A DNA stretch of 64,000 nt from Armigeres subalbatus (Eukaryota > Arthropoda > Insecta > Diptera > Culicidae), in the NCBI RefSeq assembly GCF_024139115.2, contig NC_085141.1, positions 33,185,242-33,249,241 of the forward strand, written 5' to 3'. Below are positions 53,780-64,000 of the stretch, in pieces. Position numbers and translations under genes: made by a program. Below the pieces are notes generated by a model. That model was not told the origin of the DNA. It searched no databases and was given only the letters and a program-made list of their open reading frames with translations. The stretch's first letter is position 1, and the number at the start of each line of letters is the position of its first letter.

Positions 53780-55040
53780 TATTTTCGATAGTAGAAGCGA
53801 TTGAGTAAACATTTACATTTTCTAAATTATTAGCTTTCGGTCAACTTCGTGTAGTTATTTCACTGAATGACAAATTGAAAGTAAACAATGTTATGATAGT
53901 TGAGCATAGCTGTCTATGATTATTTACTAGGGAAATATCCGCTCAAAGGGGTTTGGAGTTTCCAGTAATCCAAATTTTTCTTGCAATGCGTAATACTTGT
54001 GCGGCCCAATTCCGCTGAACGAGCTATCCGTTGCACTATGGGGAATCAGGTGGCCAAAAATAAAAAAATCGACTTTCTCTGATTCGTAATTCAAGCTGAC
54101 CTACTAAATGCTAATGCTTTGGAGCATTAAACTCCAGCATATCAGCACTCTAAGCCATATGGTTATCAAGATATAGGCATTAGAGCCAAACACTTTTTAG
54201 TTCTTGAAAAATCAATGCATTATTCAACTGTCAATATCTTCGGCTACAGTAGCTCTTTTCCAACTCTTTAAAAAGTTTCTGAAAGCTTGTTTCATGGACT
54301 TGCGAAGAACGGGTTAGTTATGGAAAAATAGGTAGTGAAACATCCAAAAATGACCCGAAGAAAAAAAAAATTTTTTCATACAGAAAGTTCCATACAAAAA
54401 AAGTTTCTCAAAGTTTCGCTTAGCGACTACCACTACGATTTTCTTTGGACCTCCCAGAAGGCATTAAAACAAATTCCAGCTGCTTATGGCTGCAAATCTG
54501 CGATTCCGATCACTTTTTCGAAAAAAGTCATCAATTTTGAAACATTAAATGTAATTATTCTCATAATACACGGCAGACTGTGATGGGCTGGATACAAATC
54601 CCATGCGTATGACAAAAGAGCATCAAGAACAGTTAAAATAGAGATAGTAGATAACACGAAAAGTGTCGTAGGCTTCGTGGTAGGCCGTGTACACGATAGC
54701 TTATGCAGCTATATGATACTCCATTTAGCGTAGGCTCACCAAGAGGAGGCAACTCATTATCTATCAAGTATCAAGCAAATAAATATGAAAAAAAAAAATA
54801 TACTCTTGAGGGTTACGAAAATACTCTAGGCTTCATTTGAAATTATTTCATAAAAAGTAAAATTTTGATATTAATTAAAATCCAATATGTGAATACAAGA
54901 AGCAAAAATGTCTGTACCTAAGAACATCTTTCGATAATTATTGGTATGTACCTAGGTGAAATAAATAAACAGAACATTTATGAATGTCTATCTGAGTGCA
55001 TAGTGAGCTGTGATTGCGAAGGTAAATCGTGTGAAGTGTT
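53780..55040. other. Unassigned spacer
   Basis: AT-rich with homopolymer runs (A9 around 54361 and 54788). The ORF at 54335-54583 has no recognised domain. Confidence 0.35.
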
Positions 55041-55062
55041 TGTACTTATTATTTGGTGAATC

Positions 55063-55685
55063 ATGAATTATAGGCAACTCATTGAAGTATTTAGAGCTCA
55101 CGAGGGACGTCAGCGTCAGGTAGATCGCGTTGAAAAAGCTTTGGAATATATCTGCCAAAGCTTCGCTGCGGATAAACAAAAAAAGAGTCAACTCCATCCA
55201 AATTGAAAAATCTGCATTTGAAATGGCAGGCCGCATCCCGGTCCAAAACTTACTTTGACTCATATAATGAGGAATGGCTTGACACAGAATTTGAATTTGA
55301 AGAATTTTATCATGCTGAGCCAGAGCCAGTGGCTTCAACATCTCGTGGAAGACCATCAAAAAATTTTGAGGATTTAAGTGAGCGTACAAAGCGCAGACGA
55401 ATTAATGACGAGCTAATGGATCCAAGAGAGGATACCATAGAAAAGGCGCTACTGGGAGCAAGAAGAACTGCCTACAACATAAGTGATACGAGTATGGTGA
55501 AAGTGATAGGCCATATTTTAAAATACCGAGATCACGCTTCCAGAATGTACACTACTCTAAGTGATTCTCATGGAATGATGTCCGATGAAGAAACTTTTGA
55601 ATATTTTCTCGATTGTGATATGAGTAAATATGTGTACGAACAAACACATAAAAAAATCCTGCAAGATTTCCTACTTACAAAGTGA
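55063..55685 (+). pseudogene. Broken ORF of unknown, probably transposon-linked, family
   Basis: The first frame starts at ATG 55063 (MNYRQLIEVFRAHEGRQRQ) and stops at 55206. The second frame, open from 55203 to 55685, continues in a way that looks like one protein with a single-base shift. The second part has FDSYNEEWLDTEFEFEEF, then a basic segment GRPSKNFEDLSERTKRRRIN at residues 48-67, then an acidic C-terminus with MMSDEETFEYFLD. The GRPxKxFEDLSxRxKRRR segment resembles the N-terminal part of uncharacterised arthropod proteins that I associate with DNA transposons, but I cannot name a family. Confidence 0.45.
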
Positions 55686-55689
55686 TACA

Positions 55690-56165
55690 AAAAATGAAAG
55701 CGATATGTTCTCCTCCGCTGGATTCCATCGAAAAAACGGCAACAAAAATACCAATCTGAACCAATCTGAAAAATCCTACAAAGACAACCTGTTACGTATG
55801 TAGATGCAATGGCCTGTATTTGACGGAGTCCTTGTGCAACTTAGAACATCTGTACAACTCAATTCACATAAAAACAGTATACAATTTTCTAGTTTGAACT
55901 CTACAGGTCTGCGCTGCAATAAAATACACATCTATAGACTGCTGTGGACATGAGACATTCGTAGATAAAAGGGATATATTCCATAGAGATCAAAGGTCTG
56001 TATTCCAGGGAGTTTGGAGACCTTAGAAGTAATAACGACCTGCAAAACAAGTATTTCACATCTTTTAGACAATAATCTACGATATAAGTGTGAAATATTG
56101 CAGAAATGAAATGAAAATATTTTCGGCCACCTACTTGTATGGAGCCGCCCCATAGTGCGTTGGTG
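55690..56165. other. Unassigned spacer
   Basis: No supported gene or repeat; ORFs on the minus strand overlap without domains. Confidence 0.35.
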
Positions 56166-56171
56166 TGATCG

Positions 56172-56570
56172 CTACCCGAGCAAAGTCTGAAAACATACAG
56201 ACAGCATATAGAGAACATATTTTGATATAGATATCAAATTGAAATCATAATTTGTTTTCAAATATGAATCATCGTGACTGATTACATTTTTTGATCTCAT
56301 TTTGCTGTTGATTTCTAAATTGTATAATCTGACATCAAACTGTGTACTTATTTTGTTATCGGAACCAATATCAAAATCAGTTTTCGATTTGCTCTCATCG
56401 ATAGCAGGAATAGTTTTCGATTTGATGTCACAGTAAGATTTTTCTGCTGTAGATTTTGATCTTTTAACCGTTAAAACGACCAAAAGGATATCACCCTGAG
56501 TTATCAAAATTAGGCGATTTCACAAGAACAAAATTAGTTATCGATTTGCTCTCAAGCTTTGCTCGGGTAG
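56172..56570. mobile_element. MITE with CTACCCGAGCAAAG termini
   Basis: CTACCCGAGCAAAG at 56172 and its inverse CTTTGCTCGGGTAG ending at 56570 bound 399 bp of non-coding, AT-rich sequence. Internal ATCGATTTGCTCTC words near the right end recur at 56386. No clear target duplication (TGTGATCG left, TGTGCTGT right), so the superfamily is not assigned. Confidence 0.7.
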
Positions 56571-56905
56571 TGTGCTGTTTTATCAGGCGTGCAAACTTCT
56601 GTTAGTTGCCGACGAGAAAAGAGGCAAAGTCATGGCATGCTATTCACTAGTCAATGTTGGCAACCGAACCGTTATACGGATGATATTTGCATATCTGTCA
56701 TCAATGCACGCTGGAAGTGGATTACGCATTTTCTAATATATCTCACCCTCACATTCCCCTTCTTCTCTCATAAAAAAAGAAAATAAAACCATTGACTTGG
56801 GGTTTTCATAAAGAACATATTTATATTCAATATACTTACTGAATTCCCATTTTCAAATACACCCTAATTCAAATTTGAATCGTTGCGTTCTGCTCGTCCA
56901 CCGCA

Positions 56906-58130
56906 TTAACGTTTCTTAACTGGGACATTCTGGAAGCCTGCTGCGTGGGCTGGGAGCAGAGATGTTGCATTGAATACGCTTTGAAAGAATGCCGCAAAAA
57001 GGTTTGCAGCCTCGTCAGATGTAGTTGCAGTAGCGTTACCGTAATTCACAGTATTCGGAATTTGGTTATTTGTCTTCTGAGATTTTACAAACTTCCAAAA
57101 CATGGAGGGGTTGTTCTTTAAATTCGACTGCAAGTTGTCCAGGTGTCTACGGTAGCAGGAGTCAAGAAGCTCGTTGTAGGAAGATTCCACCAGTCGAAGT
57201 GCATTCCTGTTCTCGTCGGTTTTGTTGGCGAAGAATCTTTTGCGCGCTTTTCTCAATTTGTTTTGCTGGTTACGAAGTTCAGCATTCCACCAGGGCTTTC
57301 TGCTAATACCGTGATTATTACTTTGGCGACGAGGTACCACCAATGAAAAACTTCATACAGTTTGTCATAGAACAAGACAACATTACCATCGATAGAAGGC
57401 GCCTGGAGATATTGATTCCAGTTGATCCTAGAAAGCACAGAATTAAGAGAGAGAGACAATCGCATCGCCAGAAGTCGAAATCTATAGCATCTGGATCGCG
57501 TTCAGTTTGAGTGGGTACGAAACTGCAAACATCCATTTGTATTAGCGGGTGATAATCATCTATTGGAAGAAGGGGCAAGGCTGGCTGAGAAACTTCTAAG
57601 ACCTCCGACGAGCTCGTGAACACAAAATCAAGCACTCTACTATTACTATTCGAAATGGAGTTGATTTGCACCAGACCGCTGGCGGAGATTGATTCGGTTA
57701 GAGAAATTTCTTGCTCGCTAAAAGCATTTACGGGAAGCAAACCGTTGATATCGTCGTCAAAGCGCCACTGAAGGTAAGGGAGATTGTAATCTCCTAGCAG
57801 TAGAATGATATCATTGTCCAAACACATGTCTGAAACTCGTTGAACAGCGGAGAAATGGACGGAGTAGAGCGCTGGATCAGATTTTGGATGCAGGTAAATT
57901 GGGAAGATATATACGGATCGATTTGGAAGTTTCACGCACAATACAACTTGCTCGAGTTCGATGCAGCCATCGAGGGTCATTTCATGTTCATGTTTCACAG
58001 CAATTAGCACACCCCCACCTCTACAAAGGTTGCTGGTGGACTCACTACGATCACAACGAGATATCTGGTAGTAGACGCTCAAGAATCGCGCATCATTTCG
58101 AGCAATGACGTTGGAACAATTTTCAGCTGG
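56906..58130 (-). mobile_element. LINE G endonuclease and linker, 3' part missing
   Basis: The endonuclease frame (to about 57460) reads CRGGGVLIAVKHEHEM, IILLLGDYNLPYLQWRF, NSRVLDFVFTSS and PIDDYHPLI. These are motifs of the AP-like endonuclease, with GDYN in place of the usual GDFN and DDYHP in place of SDHxP. After a frameshift near 57460, the linker (56906-57343) reads KPWWNAELRNQQNKLRKARK and SMFWKFVKSQK, the post-endonuclease region of Jockey-group LINEs. The element ends before RT, unusual for LINEs, which lose 5' ends. Upstream it is fused in frame to tandem repeats. Confidence 0.82.
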
Positions 58131-58835
58131 ATGAAGCGTTGCGGCATTCTGGCTGGAATCGGGATTTTTTACACGAGTTGAACTGTTCGTATTGAGATCG
58201 TACTTGCCTGAGAAACGTTGTTGGGAAGTCCCTTCACCTGTCTCAAACACAGGGGCGGGACGGCTGATGATCGCCGGCTGGAGTGGCTCGACTGTGATGA
58301 GCGGATAGAGACCTTCCACAAGGCTAGAGGCAAGTGTGCGTGTCCCGGTGTCCGATTGAAGTGATTTATGTACAGCTGGGTGAAGCATTGCTGCGTGTTG
58401 ACTGGAATCGGGAATCATTTCAGGAGAAGGACTGAACGAATTGAGCGCGTACTTGCCTGAAAATCGTTGTTGAAAGGTCCCTTCACCTATCTCTAACACA
58501 GGGCTGGGACGGCTGACGATCGCTGGCTGGAGTGGCTCGACTGTGATGAGCGGATAAGGACCTTCCACAAGGCTAGAGGCAAGTGTGCGTGCCCCGGTGT
58601 CCGATCGAAGTGATTTATAGCTGGATGAAGCATTGCAGCGTGTCGGCTGGAATCGGGAATCATTTCAGGAGAAGATCTGAACGAATTTAGCGCGTACTTG
58701 CCTGAGAATCGTTGTTGGAAGGTCCCTTCACCTGTCTCAAACACAGGGCCGGGACGGCTGATGATCGCTGGCTGGAGTGGCTCGACTGTGTTGAGCGGAT
58801 AAGGACCTTCCACAAGGCTAGAGGCAAGTTACAAA
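58100..58835 (-). repeat. Three ~247-bp tandem repeats in frame with LINE G endonuclease
   Basis: CCTTCACCT(G/A)TCTC occurs at 58231, 58480 and 58725. Each unit encodes, on the minus strand, YPL(I/N)TVEPLQPAI-SRP-PV, then GEGT-QQRFSGKY-LN, then PDSS--AA-LHPA. Two units are in one frame with the endonuclease (ORF 57318-58568); the third (58493-58813) is offset. They could be duplicated ORF1/ORF2 junction sequence or promoter-like monomers. Confidence 0.8.
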
Positions 58836-58839
58836 AATA

Positions 58840-59350
58840 GGTAAGTTTTCCATAGTGCGGTACAGTGCCGGCCCTGAGATCAAAATAGGTGAGCTGACTC
58901 GGGACGTGCGGACGTCCATGCCACAGACACATGGGCGTTGCTGGTAGTAACACAGTCTCCTTGGGAAAGTTCTCGAACCCGATTAGGACTTGAAAGGTCG
59001 AACTGAGTCCAAGTCCTATTGAAGTCCTTGGAGCTATCTAGAAATACCAGGACGGAGTGTTTGCTAGGCGTTAGAAAGGGTCCTCCAGAAAGTCTCCCAA
59101 GTATGCAAAGTATGTGCCCGTACCGGACCCAAGGCAGAACCTCTCGACGACCTTGTACACAAGAGGTCAGCGAGATGGGGCGGTACTTCGTGACATCCCG
59201 AAAGGAGATGCTGTTCTTAAGAATGGGAATGACCAAACTTGTTCGTCACTCATCCTGGATGATTTAGTTAGACCATATTTGACCAACTCTAGGAACCAGA
59301 TCTTGGCGGAGGGTTTTGATCATCAAGTACCCAATCTCGTCGGGACCGAA
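58840..59350 (-). mobile_element. LINE H fragment, RT N-terminal region
   Basis: The ORF 58880-59236 reads MVIPILKNSISFRDVTKYRP and ISLTSC, then the frame shifts; later VLVFLDSSKDFNRTWTQFDL corresponds to the palm motif with the catalytic Asp. This is a Jockey-group RT start, related to LINE D at 33306. In the minus direction it precedes the LINE G repeats, so it is a separate fragment. Confidence 0.68.
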
Positions 59351-59354
59351 TTTA

Positions 59355-59760
59355 TTATTAATTCAGACTAAGGCCGAAGTGGCCTGTGCGGTATATAAGA
59401 GTCTTCTCCATTCGGCTCGGTCCATAGCTACACGTCGCCAACCACGCAGTCTACGTAGGGTCCGCAAGTCATCTTCCACCTGATCGCACCTGATCGCGCA
59501 CCTCGCCTTCTTGTGCCCGTCGGATCGTTGTCGAGAACCATTTTCACCGGGTTACTGTCCGACATTCTGGCTACGTGCCCGACCCACCGCAGTCGTCCGA
59601 TTTTCGCGGTGTGAACGATGGATGATTCTCCCAACAACTGATGCAACTTGTGGTTCATTCGCCTCCTCCACGTACCGTCCGCCATCTGCACCCCACCATA
59701 GATGGTACGCAGCACTTTCCTTTCGAAAACTTCAAGTGCGGGACCGAAGCACTTCTTATT
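59355..59760 (-). mobile_element. LINE E family, 3' end copy
   Basis: MLRTIYGGVQMADGTWRRRM, HKLHQLLGESSIVHTAKIGR and LRWVGHVARMSDSNPVKMVL match the C-terminus of LINE E (33769-34068). The 3' end near 59355 reads TAGTCTGAATTAATAATAAA on the minus strand. Strongly 5'-truncated, inserted next to LINE H. Confidence 0.82.
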
Positions 59761-59843
59761 GCTGTCGGAGAGGGCGACTGACAGCTCTGCAACAAATTGT
59801 CATCAGGTGACTTCTTCATGTTAAGCTTTATTTAAATTTTATA

Positions 59844-60136
59844 GGGGCCTTCCTTAGCCGTGCGGTAAGACGCGTGGCTACAAAGCAAGACCATGCTGAG
59901 GGTGGCTGTGTTCAATTCCGGTGCCGGTCTAGGCAATTTCCGGATTGGAAATTGTCTCGACTTCCCTGGGCATAAAAGTATCATCGTGCTAGCCTCATGA
60001 TATACGAATGCAAAAATGGTAATCTGGCTTAGAAACCTCGCAGTTAATAGCTGTGGATGTGCTCAATGAACACTAAGCTGCGAGGCGTCTCTGTCCCAGT
60101 GTGGGGATGAAACGCCAATAAGAAAAGAAGAAGAAG
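59844..60136 (+). mobile_element. Feilai-type SINE, copy 4
   Basis: Full-length plus-strand copy with AGCCGTGCGGTAAGACGCG (A box). The B box is damaged (GTGTTCAATTCCGG with a deleted C). The tail is AAGAAAAGAAGAAGAAG. The body matches copies 1 and 3. Confidence 0.88.
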
Positions 60137-61515
60137 TTCAACGTCTATTCAGATACAATTAATTGAACGTACTCGTAAGATATATTCGATATTCTATAAA
60201 AGCGTTTGAAATCTCCAAACTTCAACATTACTCTTTTTTTCCACACATTAGCTTTTCTCCATACCATGGGAAAGTTCCTACAATTTTCTAGCCACTACAG
60301 TAAATACAAATGTGCCAACATATCTCAATTATAAAAAATTACCGCTCACACTGACTGCTTCGAAAATTGATAATACGTTTGTGGACGATGGTATAGCGAA
60401 CGTAGAGTGGTGCCTTCTTCAATTTACTCCCCGAGGCGAGTTTAAGACGGCTCAAGCCAATCCGTGTTCGTTTTCCGCAGCTGCTCGAGGACCGTCAGCT
60501 CAGTGCCATTATCGGGCATGTTTATCTGCATATACCCTCCCTGGAAGGTTTCTCCCGATTTCTCTGCCATCACAACCTTTGTACATTGTTTCCTCGGCTT
60601 AAGGTCTGGGCATCTGGGAAACGTCAACTCACCCGACCAAAAGCTACATTAGTTAGAATGGGTTCAGACTAGGCAAATTCCCTCTCGTAGGAAAAGAAAC
60701 AACGACATCTAGCCTCGCAAAGATAATGATAATTATTGCTAATAATATTTAATTTCCAATCTTTAGTAATTAATAAATTTAACAACGACCGACCCGGGAC
60801 TCGGGTGTCTTGTCCGGGCGGTTCTCAGGGTACCGCGTTCTGAACCGATTCCGATCTCTATCAGCTCTCCAGCCAACCGAGCGCGTTCGAGCGGCTCTTT
60901 TTCAACTCGCTGTGTAATGCCATTGAAGTTAGTCATCAATTAGATTTAATAGATATCGCGATATCGTTTTGTACTTATTTATAAAGCTACTTTGCACATG
61001 CCTAGGAACAGTCATCTGCTTACCTGCTATGTAGGACCTGATATCTGATTTGGGTTTCGGATGGCACCGATGGAGAGCGTGGCAGCCAACCTCGACAGCG
61101 AGATGCCATCGCTGATTGCAATCCACCCGCGGTAAAGTGGAGACAGGGCAGTGTGAGATCGGATGGGGACAGGGGCGGATTTCAACTGATATGCAATTGC
61201 AATGACGATATGCTTACTAAGTACATTTAGTAGGCAGTAATGTGATTAAATTTATTGATCCTTGCATGGATATGTCGCTACTGGTAGGAAGCGTATAAAG
61301 TTACAATCAGCTTATACTGTGTTACTTTGGAGGAATCGTTAATTAAAACTGAGCTTTGTACTGTACTGGGGGATTTTTACGTTATGAACATTCAACAACA
61401 TTCATAGCATTTTAAGAAGACTTACAATACCACTATTCCACAAAATAATAAAACCAAATTATAAGCTTTCTGATCATGGCAAAATAACGTTTTAGGATAA
61501 ATCCTATATTCTTTC
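60137..61515. other. Unassigned spacer
   Basis: No supported gene. ORFs near 60312-60652 overlap on both strands without domains. A GC-richer stretch at 60790-60920 has no recognised feature. Confidence 0.35.
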
Positions 61516-61521
61516 TTCCAG

Positions 61522-61771
61522 CTTGCCACACCAACAGAAAGACGAAAATCAATATAATCATCTGAACTCAAAAGAAGAGCCAAGTGAGGTCGTTCCCAAG
61601 AACGGACAATTCAATTTACTCTGGCCGATTCAGAAAGACGAAGTTTTTACGCGAGTGATAAAAACAAGCCATCTCCCCGTGCCGAGTGAGGACTTGATTG
61701 CTGTCGCATCACCTCACTGCACATGTCATAAATCATGCAGTATTATGACATTTTGTAAACAACGATCTTAA
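61522..61771 (+). CDS. Possible terminal exon, unrecognised protein
   Basis: TTCTTTCTTCCAG ending at 61521 is a good splice acceptor. The frame after it is open to a stop at 61771: ~82 residues, polar N-terminal half (HQQKDENQYNHLNSKEEPSE), then Cys/His near the end (SPHCTCHKSCSIMTFC). There is no ATG at the start, so it would have to be an internal or last exon. No family recognised. Confidence 0.2.
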
Positions 61772-61774
61772 CTC

Positions 61775-63155
61775 ACCCAGCAGCGCAGGCAAAAAAACAC
61801 CTAAATTTAATTACCGAAAAACATGATTTACGTGTGTTTATCCATTAACTCGAGAGGCCTGGATCGAGCCCGTTTCTTGCTGATTTGCACTTGACGGCGA
61901 CACGGCTATCGCGGATCGGTGCCAGTGGAGATGATAACGATCCAGCGTCATAAAAATGCACTTAATTAATAAACCATTATAGGCTGACGTCAGTTTTGGC
62001 GTGTATATTAGTGGTCAAAATGACAAAGGAAGAATGACCTTTTCTTGGCGTAGAGTAGAACGCCACAGTCAGTCAGCATCCGCTGTAGTTGGGAAGCAAA
62101 GACAAGCACTGCTGCACTTTTTTTCGGTCATAAATGTCCGCTCTTGGCTGACCCATAATGGTCTTTCCGTTATAGAGCCCATAAAGCTTTGGGGGGAAAA
62201 GCCATTATATCCGACACAGTATTTCACACTTTCGAGCTAAGGCACCGCCAAAGGGTGATCCCTGAGAATGGCATCCCAATCGTACCAAAGTATGAGCTTC
62301 CTCGCCACCACAGAATCACCTATTTACGACCCTGCCGGTTGGTTGGCTCCTAGCTTGGGAGTGAACCGTGGTCGCTGCCGAATCGGACATATGTCGGGAA
62401 GGTCGTAAAAATCGCAATTCAATTACAGCCCTCAAGCACCGATCGAATCGAGTGAGACCTGGGAGGTCACGCGATTGCCCCGAGCAACGCTCGGTTTTTA
62501 TCCGGGAAAGTTTGAGGGTTTGTGATTTATGGCAGCAGAAGACATGCGGTTCTGGATTTAATTGAATATTGGAAGATCTCTGAAAAGGTATCGCCCTCTG
62601 GCTGTTGAAATTTGTGCGATAGCAAAACCTTCGTTCCAAGGTACTGAGTTTGTTATATATGTTCGATGGATGAGCAAAATGTAAAAAAGTGTTGTTCACC
62701 CATGTAGAAGGGATAGAAAACACATGGTTGAATAACACGGGTACACAAAATTCGACAAAAAATACAAGTCGGGATCCTTATGAGTGGCATGGCAGTGTCA
62801 GTTCAAAACCACAGAAACCAACTGCTGTCTGATGTTCAACGATTTACTGTTAAAATATCGACAATATTTTTCCTCAAAATTGAGATTTATAGACCTGATG
62901 AAATGCTTTTAGATAATATTAACATTCGTATCGGTATTATTCTTCTCCAAGGGAATTTAATTTTGATTGCATACTGTTTTTTGAGGGCAGAAGGGACTAT
63001 GTCTAACAGCTTGAAGACCCTCCACCAGATCACCGCCATGGTCCACCGGGAATAAGGAGGAATGGTCCTCCGGAAATTTAGGAGGTTTCAAATCATCATA
63101 GAAGATTTGAACGCTCAGGTTTGCCAAGCGGAGGAGTTTAGACCGAGCCAAGGAT
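61775..63155. other. Unassigned spacer
   Basis: No supported gene, repeat array or transposon end; short ORFs on both strands show no domain. Confidence 0.35.
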
Positions 63156-63161
63156 GTTATC

Positions 63162-63830
63162 GACCACAGTGGTCACTTTTTGAGGTGTTCTGAAACCCAG
63201 CTTGCGACCCATCGAGCTTCATGATTTTGCAACACAAATATAACAGAAAACATTTGCAGAACTTCTGAGCGCATTGGCCACTTCCGGAACCTGATGCCCT
63301 TAGGGAAGTGATCACTTTTTGATTGATTCTGAAATCCAGCTTGCAACACATCGAACTTCATGATTTTGCAATGCAAGTACAATAGAAGACATTTGCAGAG
63401 CATCAGACCACCTTGGCCACTTCCGGAGGTTCCCTGGGAACCTGATGCCCCAAGGAAAGTGGTCACTTTTTGAATGATTCTGAAACCCAGCTTGCGACAC
63501 ATCGAACTTCATGATTTTGCAACTCAAGTACAATAGAAGACATTTGCAGAACATCAGACCATGTTGGCCACTTCCGGAAGTTCCCTGAGAATCTGATGCC
63601 CAAAGGGAAGTGGTCACTTTTTGAGTATTTTCGACACATCAAACTTCATGATTTCGCAACACAAATACAATATGAGGCATTTGCAGAGCATCTGTGCACA
63701 TTAGCCACTTCCGGAGGGTCCCTGGGAACCTGAAGCCCTCAGGGAAGTGGTCACTTTTCGATTGATTCTGAAACCCAGCTTGCGACACATCAAACTTCAT
63801 GATTTTGCAACACATGCCTGATGACCCAAG
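63162..63830. repeat. ~136-151-bp satellite, about 4.5 copies
   Basis: AAGTGGTCACTTTTTGA opens units near 63169, 63306, 63457, 63608 and 63744. Each continues with GATTCTGAAACCCAGCTTGC, CATCGAACTTCATGATTTTG, ACATTTGCAGA and GGCCACTTCCGGA. Unit length varies mainly by presence of GGTTCCCTGGGAA after the CCGGA. Antisense ORFs (63157-63890) are repeat artefacts. The array may continue as decayed units to 63875. Confidence 0.85.
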
Positions 63831-63884
63831 GGAAGTGAAAGTGGTTATGAAATCCAGCTTGCGACACATCAAACTGGCTTTGTT

Positions 63885-63942
63885 CAGCATGGTCTTGCTT
63901 TTTAGCCGCGCATCTTATCGCAGAGCTGAGTAAGGCCCCAAA
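63885..63942 (-). mobile_element. Feilai-type SINE head fragment
   Basis: CAGCATGGTCTTGCTTT and TAGCCGCGCATCTTATCGCA on the plus strand are the complement of the SINE head (A-box side). Body and tail are absent; the A box has several changes. Confidence 0.6.
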
Positions 63943-64000
63943 ATATCACATAGCATATTTACCGGTAAAAATTAGTGGCCAATGTATCTAGATGGTGCGT

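Noticed and set aside
322..63942. Integrated RNA-virus (flavivirus or rhabdovirus) sequences, common in Aedes
   Set aside because: No viral polymerase, nucleoprotein or non-structural protein text was recognised in any frame.

Overview
The window reads as a repeat-dominated piece of a culicine mosquito nuclear genome, most likely Aedes. The grounds are five tRNA-derived SINE copies of the Feilai type, Jockey-like and other non-LTR retrotransposons, a Mag/K02A2.6-like Ty3/Gypsy element, Penelope-like, hAT and Tc1/mariner remnants, many fold-back MITEs, and AT-rich spacers. No intact host gene was found. Four short stretches look like possible host exons (18827-19071 +, 19569-19674 -, 50120-50174 +, 61522-61771 +), all with low confidence. 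The species call is inference.

Layout. 0.3-4.4 kb: decayed Ty3/Gypsy element on the minus strand. 5.2-9.1 kb: a hAT MITE with an 8-bp target-site duplication (TSD), a direct-repeat pair, a fold-back MITE and unassigned spacer. 9.3-18.1 kb: degenerate AT-rich repeats split by a 5.9-kb non-autonomous hAT element (9859-15733, TSD GTCTAGGG) that is almost entirely a tandem array of a 23-bp hairpin unit. 18.1-23.3 kb: a ~120-bp tandem repeat, candidate exons, two fold-back elements (one 709 bp with an 8-bp TSD) and degenerate repeats. 23.5-27.1 kb: two 5'-truncated LINEs end to end. 29.4-34.5 kb: LINE fragments, a SINE inside a SINE, and a second short copy of the hairpin-array hAT that carries a TA-flanked MITE.

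34.8-43.5 kb: fold-back MITEs, a SINE, a mariner-like remnant, a complete insertion of a Jockey-type element that has ORF1 and a 3' UTR but no ORF2 (40443-41989, 12-bp TSD), and a Tc1-like remnant. 43.9-47.8 kb: a nest of four levels, with a degenerate repeat containing a BED/hAT element, which contains a Penelope-like element, which contains a hAT MITE. 48-50.9 kb: tandem duplication and possible single-copy sequence. 50.9-60.1 kb: LINE fragments including an endonuclease ORF fused in frame to ~247-bp tandem repeats, SINEs and an unrecognised broken ORF. 60-64 kb: mostly featureless, then a ~150-bp satellite at the right edge.

Nothing here works as a pathway. The common theme is nested transposon decay. 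Fifteen of the sixteen recognisable transposon coding remnants lie on the minus strand, a bias that would suit a unistrand piRNA-producing locus; this is inference only. The most unusual items are the hAT element built on a hairpin satellite and the ORF1-only Jockey derivative.
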